A DNA stretch of 64,000 nucleotides from positions 159,837 to 223,836 of IMG/VR virus record IMGVR_UViG_3300040801_002079. One strand, written 5' to 3'. Under the pieces are notes generated by a model, which was given only the letters and a program-made list of their open reading frames with translations, ran no database searches and had not been told where the DNA came from. Shown in pieces: positions 43,338 through 51,250 of the stretch (positions are counted from its first letter, which is position 1; every line of letters starts with the position of its first letter). This stretch comes from a virus. Made by a program: the position numbers and the translations under genes.

Positions 43338-43655
43338 CTAAATTTCTTCAGTGTTGCTTACAACCCAATTAAACATCTTTCCACTACTCCACACTGGGAA
43401 AAATGTCTCTCCGCTTTCAACAACCCTGATGTATCTAACAGTCGGGTTTTCGGGAGTATCGTACTCCCAAAGAATTTCTACTTGGTCATCCGGTTTCAAA
43501 GAAAAGTAAATCTTTTCAGAAGAGTCTACCCTCTCGTGCACCGGAACTTTACAATATTTCATTAATTTATATTGTAAAACAACTCGTGGACAAGCTTCCG
43601 CAGCTTCCAGCAATTTCATCTTTGATTCATAATACTGTTTAAAGCCTAGCTTCAT
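43338..43655 (-). CDS. Hypothetical protein
   Basis: A 105-residue protein, not recognised; basic N-terminus (KQYYESKMKLLEAAEAC) and a beta-rich rest. Overlaps the stop of the gene upstream by 1 nt (coupled). Confidence 0.5.
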   Translation of the reverse strand: MKLGFKQYYESKMKLLEAAEACPRVVLQYKLMKYCKVPVHERVDSSEKIYFSLKPDDQVEILWEYDTPENPTVRYIRVVESGETFFPVWSSGKMFNWVVSNTEEI

Positions 43656-44089
43656 TAGAAGTTCTCACTGTAAGTAATTCTAAGGTCGTAAACCTCATCA
43701 ATATTTATGAGTTTTAGAAACTCTGCAACAGTTTTTCTACTATTAGTAACTGCGGCTCTATTGTTCAATACTGTCATAGTTTCTCCAAGTCCTATACACC
43801 CAGTAACATCCGATGACCAATTGGCTGGATGTATCAGGATACCATATCGTTCAAAGTTTCCATCTGGAAATTTTGATACCGTTCCACCATGTATTATGCA
43901 GCTAGGTCCAAACTTGGGAGAATCATAGTATTCTAAAAAATAATCCCCCGGTGGTATACAACTCATATACCGAACATTATTTACCCACGGCTTTTCAACA
44001 GTGTAGCAAAAGAAATTATTAAAGGTCAAGGTCCCAAATGTTCCCTCATCTGGTTTCCCATAATCAACAAATCTGTTGATGTGAATCAT
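43655..44089 (-). CDS. DUF5675-like protein (possible cell-wall role)
   Basis: The 144-residue protein shows the DUF5675 pattern: GTFGTLTFNN, TVEKPWVNN, SCIPPGDYFLEYYDSPKFG, YGILIHPAN and TGCIGLG. The last two resemble the H...GC(I/L) signature of L,D-transpeptidase-like folds, here with H96 and a Cys about 13 residues later. Function is unproven; its phage context often is near lysis genes, and a membrane protein lies two genes downstream. Confidence 0.6.
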   Translation of the reverse strand: MIHINRFVDYGKPDEGTFGTLTFNNFFCYTVEKPWVNNVRYMSCIPPGDYFLEYYDSPKFGPSCIIHGGTVSKFPDGNFERYGILIHPANWSSDVTGCIGLGETMTVLNNRAAVTNSRKTVAEFLKLINIDEVYDLRITYSENF

Positions 44090-44090
44090 G

Positions 44091-44543
44091 TTACCGCCTC
44101 ATTGATCGACGGGTCATAATGCGACTTTTATCTGTCTGATCTGCCCAAAAATCCGTTTCTTCGGGGTGTGCTCCTTCCGGGGCTATTACTCTACTTCGTT
44201 TAAGAGCTTGCAGTTGTTGATTGGTAAAACTTATTTGCAATTTGATTTGGTCACTTGTTGGGTTCTTTTGCAGCTCTTTCCAATTAGCATTTATTATTTC
44301 ACCTATTTTAGAATCATCCTTTTTATGATAAACCATGTCACCGAAACGCTGACTAAAAAAGTTTTCAACCTTCTTGGCAAACTTCTGTGCTTTTGGGTTA
44401 TTTGAAAACGGAGCCTCATATCTTAAAAAATGAAGTATACCGTCCAGCCACACGAGATTAACTGGAATAAATGTATCATGGTACCCACTACTTCTCTTTG
44501 CATCAGCTAGCGATTCACCTAAAAGTTCTTTTAATAATTCCAT
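44091..44543 (-). CDS. Hypothetical protein
   Basis: A 150-residue protein with a helical middle and basic end (SRIMTRRSMRR), not recognised. The ATG at 44543 has AGAGGTG 7 nt upstream; an in-frame GTG at 44552 overlaps that site. A GATAAATA element at 44561-44568 suggests late expression. Confidence 0.5.
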   Translation of the reverse strand: MELLKELLGESLADAKRSSGYHDTFIPVNLVWLDGILHFLRYEAPFSNNPKAQKFAKKVENFFSQRFGDMVYHKKDDSKIGEIINANWKELQKNPTSDQIKLQISFTNQQLQALKRSRVIAPEGAHPEETDFWADQTDKSRIMTRRSMRR

Positions 44544-44575
44544 AATATACACCTCTTTTATATTTATCCACCAGA

Positions 44576-44604
44576 CAAAAAGAAACCCCGCAAATGCGGG
44601 GCTT
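44576..44604 (-). terminator. Rho-independent terminator after gene 23
   Basis: Minus strand CCCCGC-atttg-CGGGG hairpin (arms at 44586-44591 and 44596-44601) followed by TTTCTTTTT, directly downstream of the capsid gene. Confidence 0.85.
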
Positions 44605-44629
44605 CTCTTGAACTGCTTAAGAATTTATC

Positions 44630-46057
44630 TTAAACAAATTCTAGGTTGACAACGTTGATCTTACCGTAGTAATCAGCGGAGTTGCCTAGAGAGATCGTTG
44701 GATCAGTTAGTGCAACCTTGCCGTAACGTGTCATTAGGGAGATCATTGGCTGTGTGGTAACAGGGTTCATGATCACACCAGTGCTCATTAGAGGAACATA
44801 TGGTGCATAGAAGTAACCTGCGTCACTTTCGCCGTTTCCGCCTTTGTAACCAACTAGGATGGTTGAATCACCAGCAGGAGAGGTTGTTCCGGGTGTTTCA
44901 GCATTCCATAGGTAGCTGTAGACTTTGATCTTACCGTTTAGCGTACCAACTAGCTTGGTGTCATTTGGACCTTCGAAGGAACCTTCGATTGCTGGTGCAA
45001 AGACTGCCTTAGCTGCTGTCTGTAGAACAGAAACCATCATTGGGCTAACAACGATCCAGTTACCGGTTCCGCGACGAGTCTTACGACCAATCTCATTTGC
45101 AACTTCGTTGATTGTACCCTGAAGGTTAGCGAAACGATCACCAACAAATGCAGGCGCATAAGTTGGGCCAGCAGTTGCGCTGTGATCATACGCACGAACC
45201 GTACCAGCAAGTGCTAATAGGTCAGAGATGATTTCAGCGTCAATTTCCTGAACGATGTGAGCAGACATAGCTTTCGTCATTTCACTTTCAAGATCAAGAC
45301 CGTGCTGGTTATCTAGGTCCTGCATAGCCTCAAGTGTCCATCCAGCCTGTAGCTTACGTGCTCCAGCCTGAACTGCCTGACTCAAGACTTCTAGACCCAT
45401 CTTACGTCCACCGGAACCTTCGATGAAGGAGTTAGAACCACCCAATAGTGTACCCGCAATGTTTACACTGTTGTTTAGGTCCATGGTACCGTCTGTACCA
45501 CCAGTTGCGTAATCAGAACCTGCGCTTGAACCCCAAGCATCGCCATCAGCGGTTGCTGCGTCGATATCTGCTGGTGCAGAAGTACCGTCAGCGCCTGCTG
45601 CATCCATACCAGAAGCACCGGGGTCCTGAGCCGCACCAGTGTTACCAGAATAGAAAGCGCGTAGAAGCTTGGTGTTACCGAATGCCTCATCACCAGCAGC
45701 TAGATCATATCCACCGAATGGCGATTTAGCTGGATCGTGAGTCATAGCTTCTTCGTAGGTGTAACGTAGCGAATAAACAAGACCAACAGGTCCGGTCATT
45801 GGCTGTACACCAACTAGCTCTGTACCGATTGTTCCGGGAATTACACGGCGTACAATTGGTAATAGAGACTGTCTGAAGTTAGCGATATCGTGCGCCTGAA
45901 CTGAGCCAGCAGCAGCGGTTTCCGCTAGTAGTTGTTTCCTTTGGTTTTCTAACAGTGGAGCGACGATCTTACGCTTTGCGCTATCAAGACCTTCTAGAAG
46001 CACATCCTTAGCTTCTCCCCAATTCTCTGTTAAAACTTTTGTATCCATTTTACTCAT
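44630..46057 (-). CDS. 23: Major capsid protein (gp23-like)
   Basis: The 475-residue protein matches gp23 throughout: RRVIPGTIGTELVGVQPMTGP (about 70-90), WTLEAMQDL, KTRRGTGNWIVVSP and APYVPLMSTGV. A Gly/Ala/Asp-rich low-complexity insert sits at about 140-200. A gp21-type cleavage site is plausible at LAE (44-46) before TAAAG. It builds the capsid shell. AAGGAGC precedes the ATG; the scaffold gene is directly upstream and a strong terminator downstream. A divergent paralogue is at 56900. Confidence 0.95.
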   Translation of the reverse strand: MSKMDTKVLTENWGEAKDVLLEGLDSAKRKIVAPLLENQRKQLLAETAAAGSVQAHDIANFRQSLLPIVRRVIPGTIGTELVGVQPMTGPVGLVYSLRYTYEEAMTHDPAKSPFGGYDLAAGDEAFGNTKLLRAFYSGNTGAAQDPGASGMDAAGADGTSAPADIDAATADGDAWGSSAGSDYATGGTDGTMDLNNSVNIAGTLLGGSNSFIEGSGGRKMGLEVLSQAVQAGARKLQAGWTLEAMQDLDNQHGLDLESEMTKAMSAHIVQEIDAEIISDLLALAGTVRAYDHSATAGPTYAPAFVGDRFANLQGTINEVANEIGRKTRRGTGNWIVVSPMMVSVLQTAAKAVFAPAIEGSFEGPNDTKLVGTLNGKIKVYSYLWNAETPGTTSPAGDSTILVGYKGGNGESDAGYFYAPYVPLMSTGVIMNPVTTQPMISLMTRYGKVALTDPTISLGNSADYYGKINVVNLEFV

Positions 46058-46102
46058 GTCAATTTGCTCCTTAAAGTAGTTTAGATAAATGGTTTAACTT
46101 GA

Positions 46103-47047
46103 TTAGTCAAGCTGACCAGTTAATTCACGTAGACGTTCAACTTCTTCCTTGGTCAAACGGTGTTCACCGCCTGCTTCTTCAACGCCTTCAACGACAACTT
46201 CCGGTTCGTCGCCTGTAACTTTAACTGTCTCAGTTAACTGCTCTTCTTGGGTGTTCGAATCTTCGGCTAGTACTTCAGTTTCCTTCTCCTCGTCTTCTTC
46301 TACCACATTCTCGTTTAATACACGACCAATGAACTGCTCATAGACCTTCTGGATTTTATCCGTTGGGGTCTTATCTAAAATCGCAGCCATTACTTCGCGT
46401 GGTCTGCCTTCCAATACACTCAATGTTTCAGATAGAACCTGCTCACGCTTAGTAGCGCTAAGCTCTTCTTTCATCTCATTAAGCTCTTTTCGGGCTGCTT
46501 CCAATTCAGCTTCAACTGTTTTCGCTTTAGCATCCATTTCGTCTTTGTTAAAGTATGTCTTAGCAAAGGTGTCTTTGAATGATTCGAAAATTGCCTCACC
46601 GAATCGTAGTTGCTTAACCTGATCAATATCTTCTTTCAATTCTGAGAACTCTGCTTCCACACGTTCTTCTAGGAATTCATTTAGTATATTAACAAGTTGA
46701 GCAAAATCCTTTTTAGCAGTTTCAGATAATTTCTTCTTCATGTTTACGACTTTTTCAGCGTATTCTGCTTCCAAATCTCTGAATGCTTCTACATCTTCCT
46801 TGAGTTCCGTTAGTTCGGATTCTAAGAACTGTTGAGCCTTAGTATCCAGTGCTTCCACCAAAGCTTCTTTATCAGTAACAAACTGCTCTGCCAATTCAGC
46901 ACGAACGTTAGTTTCTGTTTCGGCTTTAGCTTCCTGTACTGCTGCTTCCACGGCCTCTGAAATCTGGGACTGAATAGCTTCTTCAAGCTCAGTTTTAGTC
47001 TCTTCATTCAAAATTTCGTTTTCCAGCAAATTTTGAAGTATTTCCAT
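46103..47047 (-). CDS. 22: Prohead core scaffolding protein (gp22-like)
   Basis: The 314-residue, very acidic, coiled-coil protein lies directly upstream of gp23, as in T4. The segments RFGEAIFESFKDTFAKTYF, LEGRPREVMAAIL and KIQKVYEQFIGRVL are gp22-like. It forms the internal core around which gp23 assembles and is later degraded. In T4 the protease gene 21 lies upstream of 22; here a tRNA-rich region follows instead. AAGGAGC precedes the ATG. Confidence 0.85.
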   Translation of the reverse strand: MEILQNLLENEILNEETKTELEEAIQSQISEAVEAAVQEAKAETETNVRAELAEQFVTDKEALVEALDTKAQQFLESELTELKEDVEAFRDLEAEYAEKVVNMKKKLSETAKKDFAQLVNILNEFLEERVEAEFSELKEDIDQVKQLRFGEAIFESFKDTFAKTYFNKDEMDAKAKTVEAELEAARKELNEMKEELSATKREQVLSETLSVLEGRPREVMAAILDKTPTDKIQKVYEQFIGRVLNENVVEEDEEKETEVLAEDSNTQEEQLTETVKVTGDEPEVVVEGVEEAGGEHRLTKEEVERLRELTGQLD

Positions 47048-47291
47048 TTTAAGCTCCTTAAATTAATTTAAAGTAAATCATAAACTTAACAATATTTATT
47101 ATATGGGCACTAATCTTATAAAAATAAGTTTTTTTTAAACGTAAGTTATTGATTTTATTAGAAAGGAGTTTTTAGAAAAATTTGAAAAATATTTTAAGGT
47201 GTGAATATTAGGTGAAGATTATGTGCATAGAAAACAAGAACTGTTCTCAAAACTGGGAAGGATTTTGTATATGAAATAATAAGTGTATAAT

Positions 47292-47323
47292 AATAAAAGG
47301 GATTGTGAAAAATCCCTTTTATT
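47292..47323. terminator. Bidirectional rho-independent terminator
   Basis: AATAAAAGGGATT and AATCCCTTTTATT are perfect 13-bp arms around a 6-nt loop. The rest of the 47048-47339 gap holds only AT-rich leader for gp22 with an AATAAATA-like element near 47096. Confidence 0.8.
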
Positions 47324-47339
47324 CTTACTGTTCACTAAA

Positions 47340-47415
47340 TGGTGGTGGAGGGCAGAATCGAACTGCCGTCTTCGGCCTTATGAGGACCGCGCTTTACCAA
47401 TTAAGCTACTCCACC
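47340..47415 (-). tRNA. tRNA with CAT anticodon (Met or Ile2)
   Basis: The cloverleaf has acceptor GGTGGAG/CTCCACC, anticodon loop CTCATAA, T arm GGCAG-TTCGATT-CTGCC and an encoded CCA. The G1-C72 pair argues against an initiator tRNA. Elongator Met and lysidine-modified Ile2 cannot be separated by eye. Confidence 0.9.
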
Positions 47416-47417
47416 TT

Positions 47418-47594
47418 TTAAGAAACTTCTTTCAGAAGATCAATTCGGTGACTATGCTCTTGACAGAATTCACACAATGATTGCTCTTCAATTTCTGGAC
47501 TTGGTTCTGGTTGTTTTTTCTGTGGCGACAGGAGACGGATGCCCCTGAACTGGAGACGGATACGCTTTTTTAATTTTGACCTTCTAGGTAACAT
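47418..47594 (-). CDS. Small basic protein with Cys/His end
   Basis: An open frame of 58 codons beginning MLPRRSKLKK, with a C-terminal CEFCQEHSH that could bind zinc. Its ATG overlaps the last codons of the gene upstream by 11 nt. It fills the gap before tRNA-Met. No strong ribosome site beyond coupling. Confidence 0.45.
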   Translation of the reverse strand: MLPRRSKLKKRIRLQFRGIRLLSPQKKQPEPSPEIEEQSLCEFCQEHSHRIDLLKEVS

Positions 47595-47871
47595 TGGTGT
47601 TCAGCACCAACTTTTTAACTACGTTATGATTTTTCATGTATTCCTCGTTTAAATACTCTTCACACTGTTCTAAATCTTTTCTTATAACAAGAGGAGTTCC
47701 CCTGCGATCTGTTATGCAAAATCCATCAGATACTTCATATATGATGTTGTTTAATGTTTTGTAGGTCAGCTTAGCCGTTTCATTTGTTGAATCGACAACC
47801 TTCAAAAATATTAAAAACTTCTGGGATTTGCTACTTTCATTTTCTATTATATCATAGTCAACAATGTCCAT
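47584..47871 (-). CDS. Hypothetical protein
   Basis: A 95-residue protein, not recognised, with an acidic N-terminus and a beta-rich middle. AATAAATA (47877-47884) lies about 6 nt before the ATG without a Shine-Dalgarno sequence, the leaderless-type arrangement seen elsewhere here. Confidence 0.5.
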   Translation of the reverse strand: MDIVDYDIIENESSKSQKFLIFLKVVDSTNETAKLTYKTLNNIIYEVSDGFCITDRRGTPLVIRKDLEQCEEYLNEEYMKNHNVVKKLVLNTNVT

Positions 47872-47910
47872 GCAACTATTTATTAGTTATGTAAAAGTAG
47901 TAAAAATGAC

Positions 47911-48008
47911 TGGCGGTGGGTGTGGGATTTGAACCCACGAGCCACCCTTTTAAAGGTGACTACTTCCTTAGCAGGGAAGCGCGATCAACCAGACTCTGCC
48001 AACCCACC
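47911..48008 (-). tRNA. tRNA-Ser (GCT)
   Basis: A 98-nt class II tRNA with a long variable arm, anticodon loop CTGCTAA between CTTCC and GGAAG, acceptor GGTGGGT/ACCCACC and an encoded CCA after discriminator G. Confidence 0.93.
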
Positions 48009-48149
48009 TTAATTAAATACATTCTTGCATTTACATTTTACACTGTGACAAACCTGACATGTATAAATCCACGCGGGTCCAGCATAAAATTTAACTGTAT
48101 CGATAACCATAGCTAAAGCGGCTACCTCTGTTGGACAAATATGAATCAT
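48009..48149 (-). CDS. Small Cys-rich protein
   Basis: An open frame of 46 codons: MIHICPTEVAALAMVIDTV at the start and a C-terminal TCQVCHSVKCKCK cluster. GGAG lies about 10 nt before the ATG, which overlaps the stop of a tiny frame upstream (ATGA). It resembles, from memory, tiny CP-x-E proteins of marine phages. It ends flush with tRNA-Ser. Confidence 0.55.
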   Translation of the reverse strand: MIHICPTEVAALAMVIDTVKFYAGPAWIYTCQVCHSVKCKCKNVFN

Positions 48150-48232
48150 TTACGAAGTCTCCATTTAATACCATAGGAGCACCCGAGCGAATCGCCCAAG
48201 CGCATAATCATTCTTTTCAAGAACTCTAACAT
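48146..48232 (-). CDS. Very small basic peptide
   Basis: A 28-codon frame (MLEFLKRMIMRLGDSLG...) starting 3 nt after the upstream stop and overlapping the next start by ATGA. Only coupling supports it. Confidence 0.3.
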   Translation of the reverse strand: MLEFLKRMIMRLGDSLGCSYGIKWRLRK

Positions 48233-48235
48233 TTA

Positions 48236-48556
48236 TCATTCTCTATATAAATTATTCTTGGTGGCGTAATCATCATACTTCTGTAAAAACTGAAGTAAAT
48301 CTCTTACATCATGTGGTGATATCATCGTATCACTGAACACATTACTATATGGATGCAGCCTGAAAATATACTTTATGCCATTCCATAAACGATTAAAAAA
48401 AGGACGGTCAGCGTTTAGCATCTGATGAATATAGAATTCGGGACAAGCAATATCACTCTCGTCTTCCCAATATTCAAACCTTATGACATGTTCTATATCA
48501 TAACAATCGCAATCGATTGTCAAGCGTCTTACGTCCTTTTCATATGCGTTTTTCAT
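48236..48556 (-). CDS. Conserved phage hypothetical protein
   Basis: A 106-residue soluble protein (IDCDCYDIEHVIRFEYWED, then KYIFRLHPYSN) similar, as I recall, to unassigned small proteins in phages of aquatic bacteria. Likely a beta-strand-rich N-terminus. First of a small operon ending at tRNA-Ser. Confidence 0.5.
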   Translation of the reverse strand: MKNAYEKDVRRLTIDCDCYDIEHVIRFEYWEDESDIACPEFYIHQMLNADRPFFNRLWNGIKYIFRLHPYSNVFSDTMISPHDVRDLLQFLQKYDDYATKNNLYRE

Positions 48557-48603
48557 ATACTACCTCAATTCAAAATCCAAAGAATGTAAAACTGTTTCAA
48601 AAG

Positions 48604-48680
48604 TGGTCGGACCAGCAAGATTCGAACTTGCGACCTCTCGGACCCAAACCGAGTGCTCTACCAGACTGAGCTATGATCCG
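48604..48680 (-). tRNA. tRNA-Pro (TGG)
   Basis: Anticodon loop TTTGGGT between CTCGG and CCGAG, acceptor CGGATCA/TGGTCCG, T arm GCAAG-TTCGAAT-CTTGC and an encoded CCA. Confidence 0.93.
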
Positions 48681-48740
48681 TCATTTTCAAAATATTATAA
48701 CACACTAAATATGTATAAACAACCATAAGGAACAATATTT

Positions 48741-49160
48741 ATGAATAAAGATAATGTAATTGATTTTGATTTGCAGTGCATTTATCATCCTGCCCACGAA
48801 AACAGATTTATGTTAAGGTTTGTTGCAGAAAGTAACGCCTTAAAAAATTTATCAAAGCAAGCCATTAGCTATTCATATGACCTAGTTGAAAAAAATATTA
48901 AGGTTATATTTGAAATAGCTGGCAGCGCAAATGTGGTGGAAGAAGAATTATTAGATTTCTGTTCCGGTTCAAAAAAGTTAGCGGGACATGGAAATTTTAT
49001 TGTCATTGAATTTTTATCCTCAACGGGCCTTACTCCGGAAAAGAGTATACACTGCATTGTAGACAACGTAATATCATGTAAAATGAAAGGAGATTATGCT
49101 GGAAGTGGTACATGTAAAGCAGAACTAATCTGCAATATTAGCAACTTTAAATTTTCTTAA
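48741..49160 (+). CDS. Hypothetical protein
   Basis: A 139-residue beta-rich protein without known motifs, on the opposite strand from its neighbours. AAGGAAC lies 8 nt before the ATG. The 3' end overlaps the methyltransferase gene by 14 nt (convergent). Confidence 0.55.
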   Translation: MNKDNVIDFDLQCIYHPAHENRFMLRFVAESNALKNLSKQAISYSYDLVEKNIKVIFEIAGSANVVEEELLDFCSGSKKLAGHGNFIVIEFLSSTGLTPEKSIHCIVDNVISCKMKGDYAGSGTCKAELICNISNFKFS

Positions 49161-49821
49161 AGATAAAAAGTAAAAATTGACCTCTCGTATACCGATGTTT
49201 CATTTTCATCATGTTATCAGGTAAGTAGCCAGCCACAAAACCGTTACTCATTATATATGTGTCCTGTCCATAAAATGTTTTCAACTGCATATCATTATTG
49301 GTGCACATCTTAACAAAATCCATATAAGAAAAATGGCGATAATGAAATTTGTTTGGATTTTTTTCCAGCGAAAGAATATCAGCATTTGGAACTGACGCAA
49401 CTAAATACCCTCCGGGCTTTAACGATTTCTCTAATTCAGCCACTAACGATGAGGCATCCTCTACATGTTCAATAGATTCAATGCTCGTTATAAAATCATA
49501 ACGTTTGTGTGGTAAACTAAATGGAAAATAATTTTCTTCAAATGAAGTGTTATTAGTTTTATAATGAACTCCTGCTTGCTGTATGGCAGGCCCGGATGCG
49601 TCAATTCCATGTACACTACAATTTAATTTATCAGCCATTAAATATGTACCGTACCCATTGCCACAAAAACAATCAAGCCCATTCAATTCATCTGTGCTTG
49701 GTCCTAATAAGTTCTTAATATGATGTGAAGCTAAATGATATCGGGCCAAGTGGTCGGCTCTAATTGCTGCCAACCGTGTCCCGGTTTGTCGTTCACCGCT
49801 ATGAAGTTGAAAATCGCTCAC
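49147..49821 (-). CDS. SAM-dependent methyltransferase
   Basis: The 224-residue class I methyltransferase has motif I LDCFCGNGYG (49-58), an acidic residue ending strand 2 (GIDASG, D74), and LKPGGYLVASVPN. It resembles small-molecule or sugar methylases rather than DNA methylases (no NPPY/DPPY motif). The GTG at 49821 has AGGGGAT about 7 nt upstream, and TATAAATA lies at 49845. It may belong functionally with the glycosylation cluster. Confidence 0.7.
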   Translation of the reverse strand: MSDFQLHSGERQTGTRLAAIRADHLARYHLASHHIKNLLGPSTDELNGLDCFCGNGYGTYLMADKLNCSVHGIDASGPAIQQAGVHYKTNNTSFEENYFPFSLPHKRYDFITSIESIEHVEDASSLVAELEKSLKPGGYLVASVPNADILSLEKNPNKFHYRHFSYMDFVKMCTNNDMQLKTFYGQDTYIMSNGFVAGYLPDNMMKMKHRYTRGQFLLFIFKKI

Positions 49822-49844
49822 ACATTATCCCCTATTAGTATTCA

Positions 49845-49852
49845 TATTTATA
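49845..49852 (-). promoter_or_regulatory. T4-type late promoter element TATAAATA
   Basis: Exact match 23 nt before the GTG start at 49821. Confidence 0.6.
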
Positions 49853-49856
49853 TGGT

Positions 49857-49890
49857 AATAAAAAGGGGGTTCAGAAGAACCCCCTCTATT
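49857..49890 (-). terminator. Rho-independent terminator
   Basis: Minus strand GGGGGTTC-ttct-GAACCCCC followed by TTTTTA, ending the transcript of the 432-residue protein. Confidence 0.88.
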
Positions 49891-49910
49891 TTTAACAGTT
49901 TGTAACTGTC

Positions 49911-51209
49911 TTACCAGCGGCTATACTGTTTTGGTGTGCCGTCCCTCTCCAACTCAGAGCCAGCCACAAACATTGGTCTAGTTTTGGAATAAGCTGCTGT
50001 GTTTTCACCGTTAGCCTCATCCCAAATTTTAGAATCACGACCAAGATCATTTCTAGCACCCATTAACTGGTTAACACTCTTATCAACTGGTGCAATTTCC
50101 TCGCGTGGCACATAGCCCGGAACAGGTGCTGCATGACCATAATCAATTCGATTGGCCTTATAGCACATTGTTCTCCATAAGTTATACTTAAATTGAGAAG
50201 TATTATATGTTAATATAGCACGAGGCATTATCCACCATGGATGATTAATAACCCACCACATACGATGATAGTTTGGTGAAGCTACTTGAATTCCTTTAAC
50301 GGATTTTTTACCATTAACATATGGTGCTTCAACAACTTCTCGCGGGTTAACATTTACAGCAATTTGGTGACTCTTTGCTCCAGCAATTGCCGCACCAAAT
50401 CCGCCATTTTGTGCCCATAAACCATGATACTTCCAGAACTCCATTTCTTCTTCAGTAAATGGAACTTCTGGATCAAGAGCGAAGTGACCAACACCTTCTT
50501 TTCCACGAACACGCTTTTCGTTTGCTCCATAAAAATCATACATGGGTAACATATAGCTCCATTGGTCCAGAGCATGGCCCATCATAGCTATAATTCTAGT
50601 AGTAGTACCAGTCTTACGTGCAGCCTCCTCTGTATGACTTAAGAAATAGTTTGCAGTCTCACGTTGATTACGAATAACAAAACATCCATTGGATCGTGAT
50701 CTTGACAATCCAAGAGTTTCTTTCTTAAATGCTATTTCGTTTCGAAAGCCTGCGTTTTTAATTTCTTTAACCATTGAACGGGGTAAGTTACCAACTTCAC
50801 CCATTGGTGCTTCCCACCAACCATCAAGCTCTACTGCTTCTGGTGGAGATATCTGGTGAAGAACAACTTCCCTTTCCGGTAGCTTATTATCAATTCTATT
50901 GCCGTTGGCATCAAAATTATCACCATCTGCAAATTTCTTTAATTTTTCAATTCTATCTAGAAGCCATAGATTAAAGCCATTTTTAGCTTGCTCCTCAAGA
51001 GTTGTAATCAACTGCTCAAGTTCCTCTAAATCGCTCAATTCATCTTCTGTATTATCTTCGATAGGGCCAACAATAAAGTTATCATCGGTATTCTCCTCAG
51101 TGGTTTCACCAAGGTTTTCCAAGATCGTCTGTACAACCTCGGACTCTTCGGGGCCAACGCCTCGTTCACATACTGGACATTCTTTCAAGTCGCGTTTATT
51201 ACTCATCAT
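49911..51209 (-). CDS. Uncharacterised late protein
   Basis: The 432-residue protein has an N-terminal CPVC pair, an acidic helical region (about 50-110) and a large aromatic-rich C-terminal domain (HRMWWVINHPWWIM, ELDGWWEAPMG). I do not recognise it. It has an exact late element (51237-51244), a strong AGGAGGT ribosome site and its own terminator. That cassette suggests an abundant late, probably virion, protein. The start may be either of two adjacent ATG codons. Confidence 0.6.
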   Translation of the reverse strand: MMSNKRDLKECPVCERGVGPEESEVVQTILENLGETTEENTDDNFIVGPIEDNTEDELSDLEELEQLITTLEEQAKNGFNLWLLDRIEKLKKFADGDNFDANGNRIDNKLPEREVVLHQISPPEAVELDGWWEAPMGEVGNLPRSMVKEIKNAGFRNEIAFKKETLGLSRSRSNGCFVIRNQRETANYFLSHTEEAARKTGTTTRIIAMMGHALDQWSYMLPMYDFYGANEKRVRGKEGVGHFALDPEVPFTEEEMEFWKYHGLWAQNGGFGAAIAGAKSHQIAVNVNPREVVEAPYVNGKKSVKGIQVASPNYHRMWWVINHPWWIMPRAILTYNTSQFKYNLWRTMCYKANRIDYGHAAPVPGYVPREEIAPVDKSVNQLMGARNDLGRDSKIWDEANGENTAAYSKTRPMFVAGSELERDGTPKQYSRW

Positions 51210-51236
51210 TACCTCCTAATTTGGCCTGACTACCAG

Positions 51237-51244
51237 TATTTATA
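51237..51244 (-). promoter_or_regulatory. T4-type late promoter element TATAAATA
   Basis: Exact match 27 nt before the ATG at 51209, followed by AGGAGGT. Confidence 0.7.
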
Positions 51245-51250
51245 CGGAGA

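Noticed and set aside
47283-48116. Plus-strand open frames overlapping tRNA-Met and tRNA-Ser
   Set aside because: They run antisense through tRNA genes and lack ribosome sites.
49147-49821. DNA methyltransferase
   Set aside because: It has SAM-binding motifs only and no NPPY or DPPY target motif; a small-molecule or sugar methylase is more likely.
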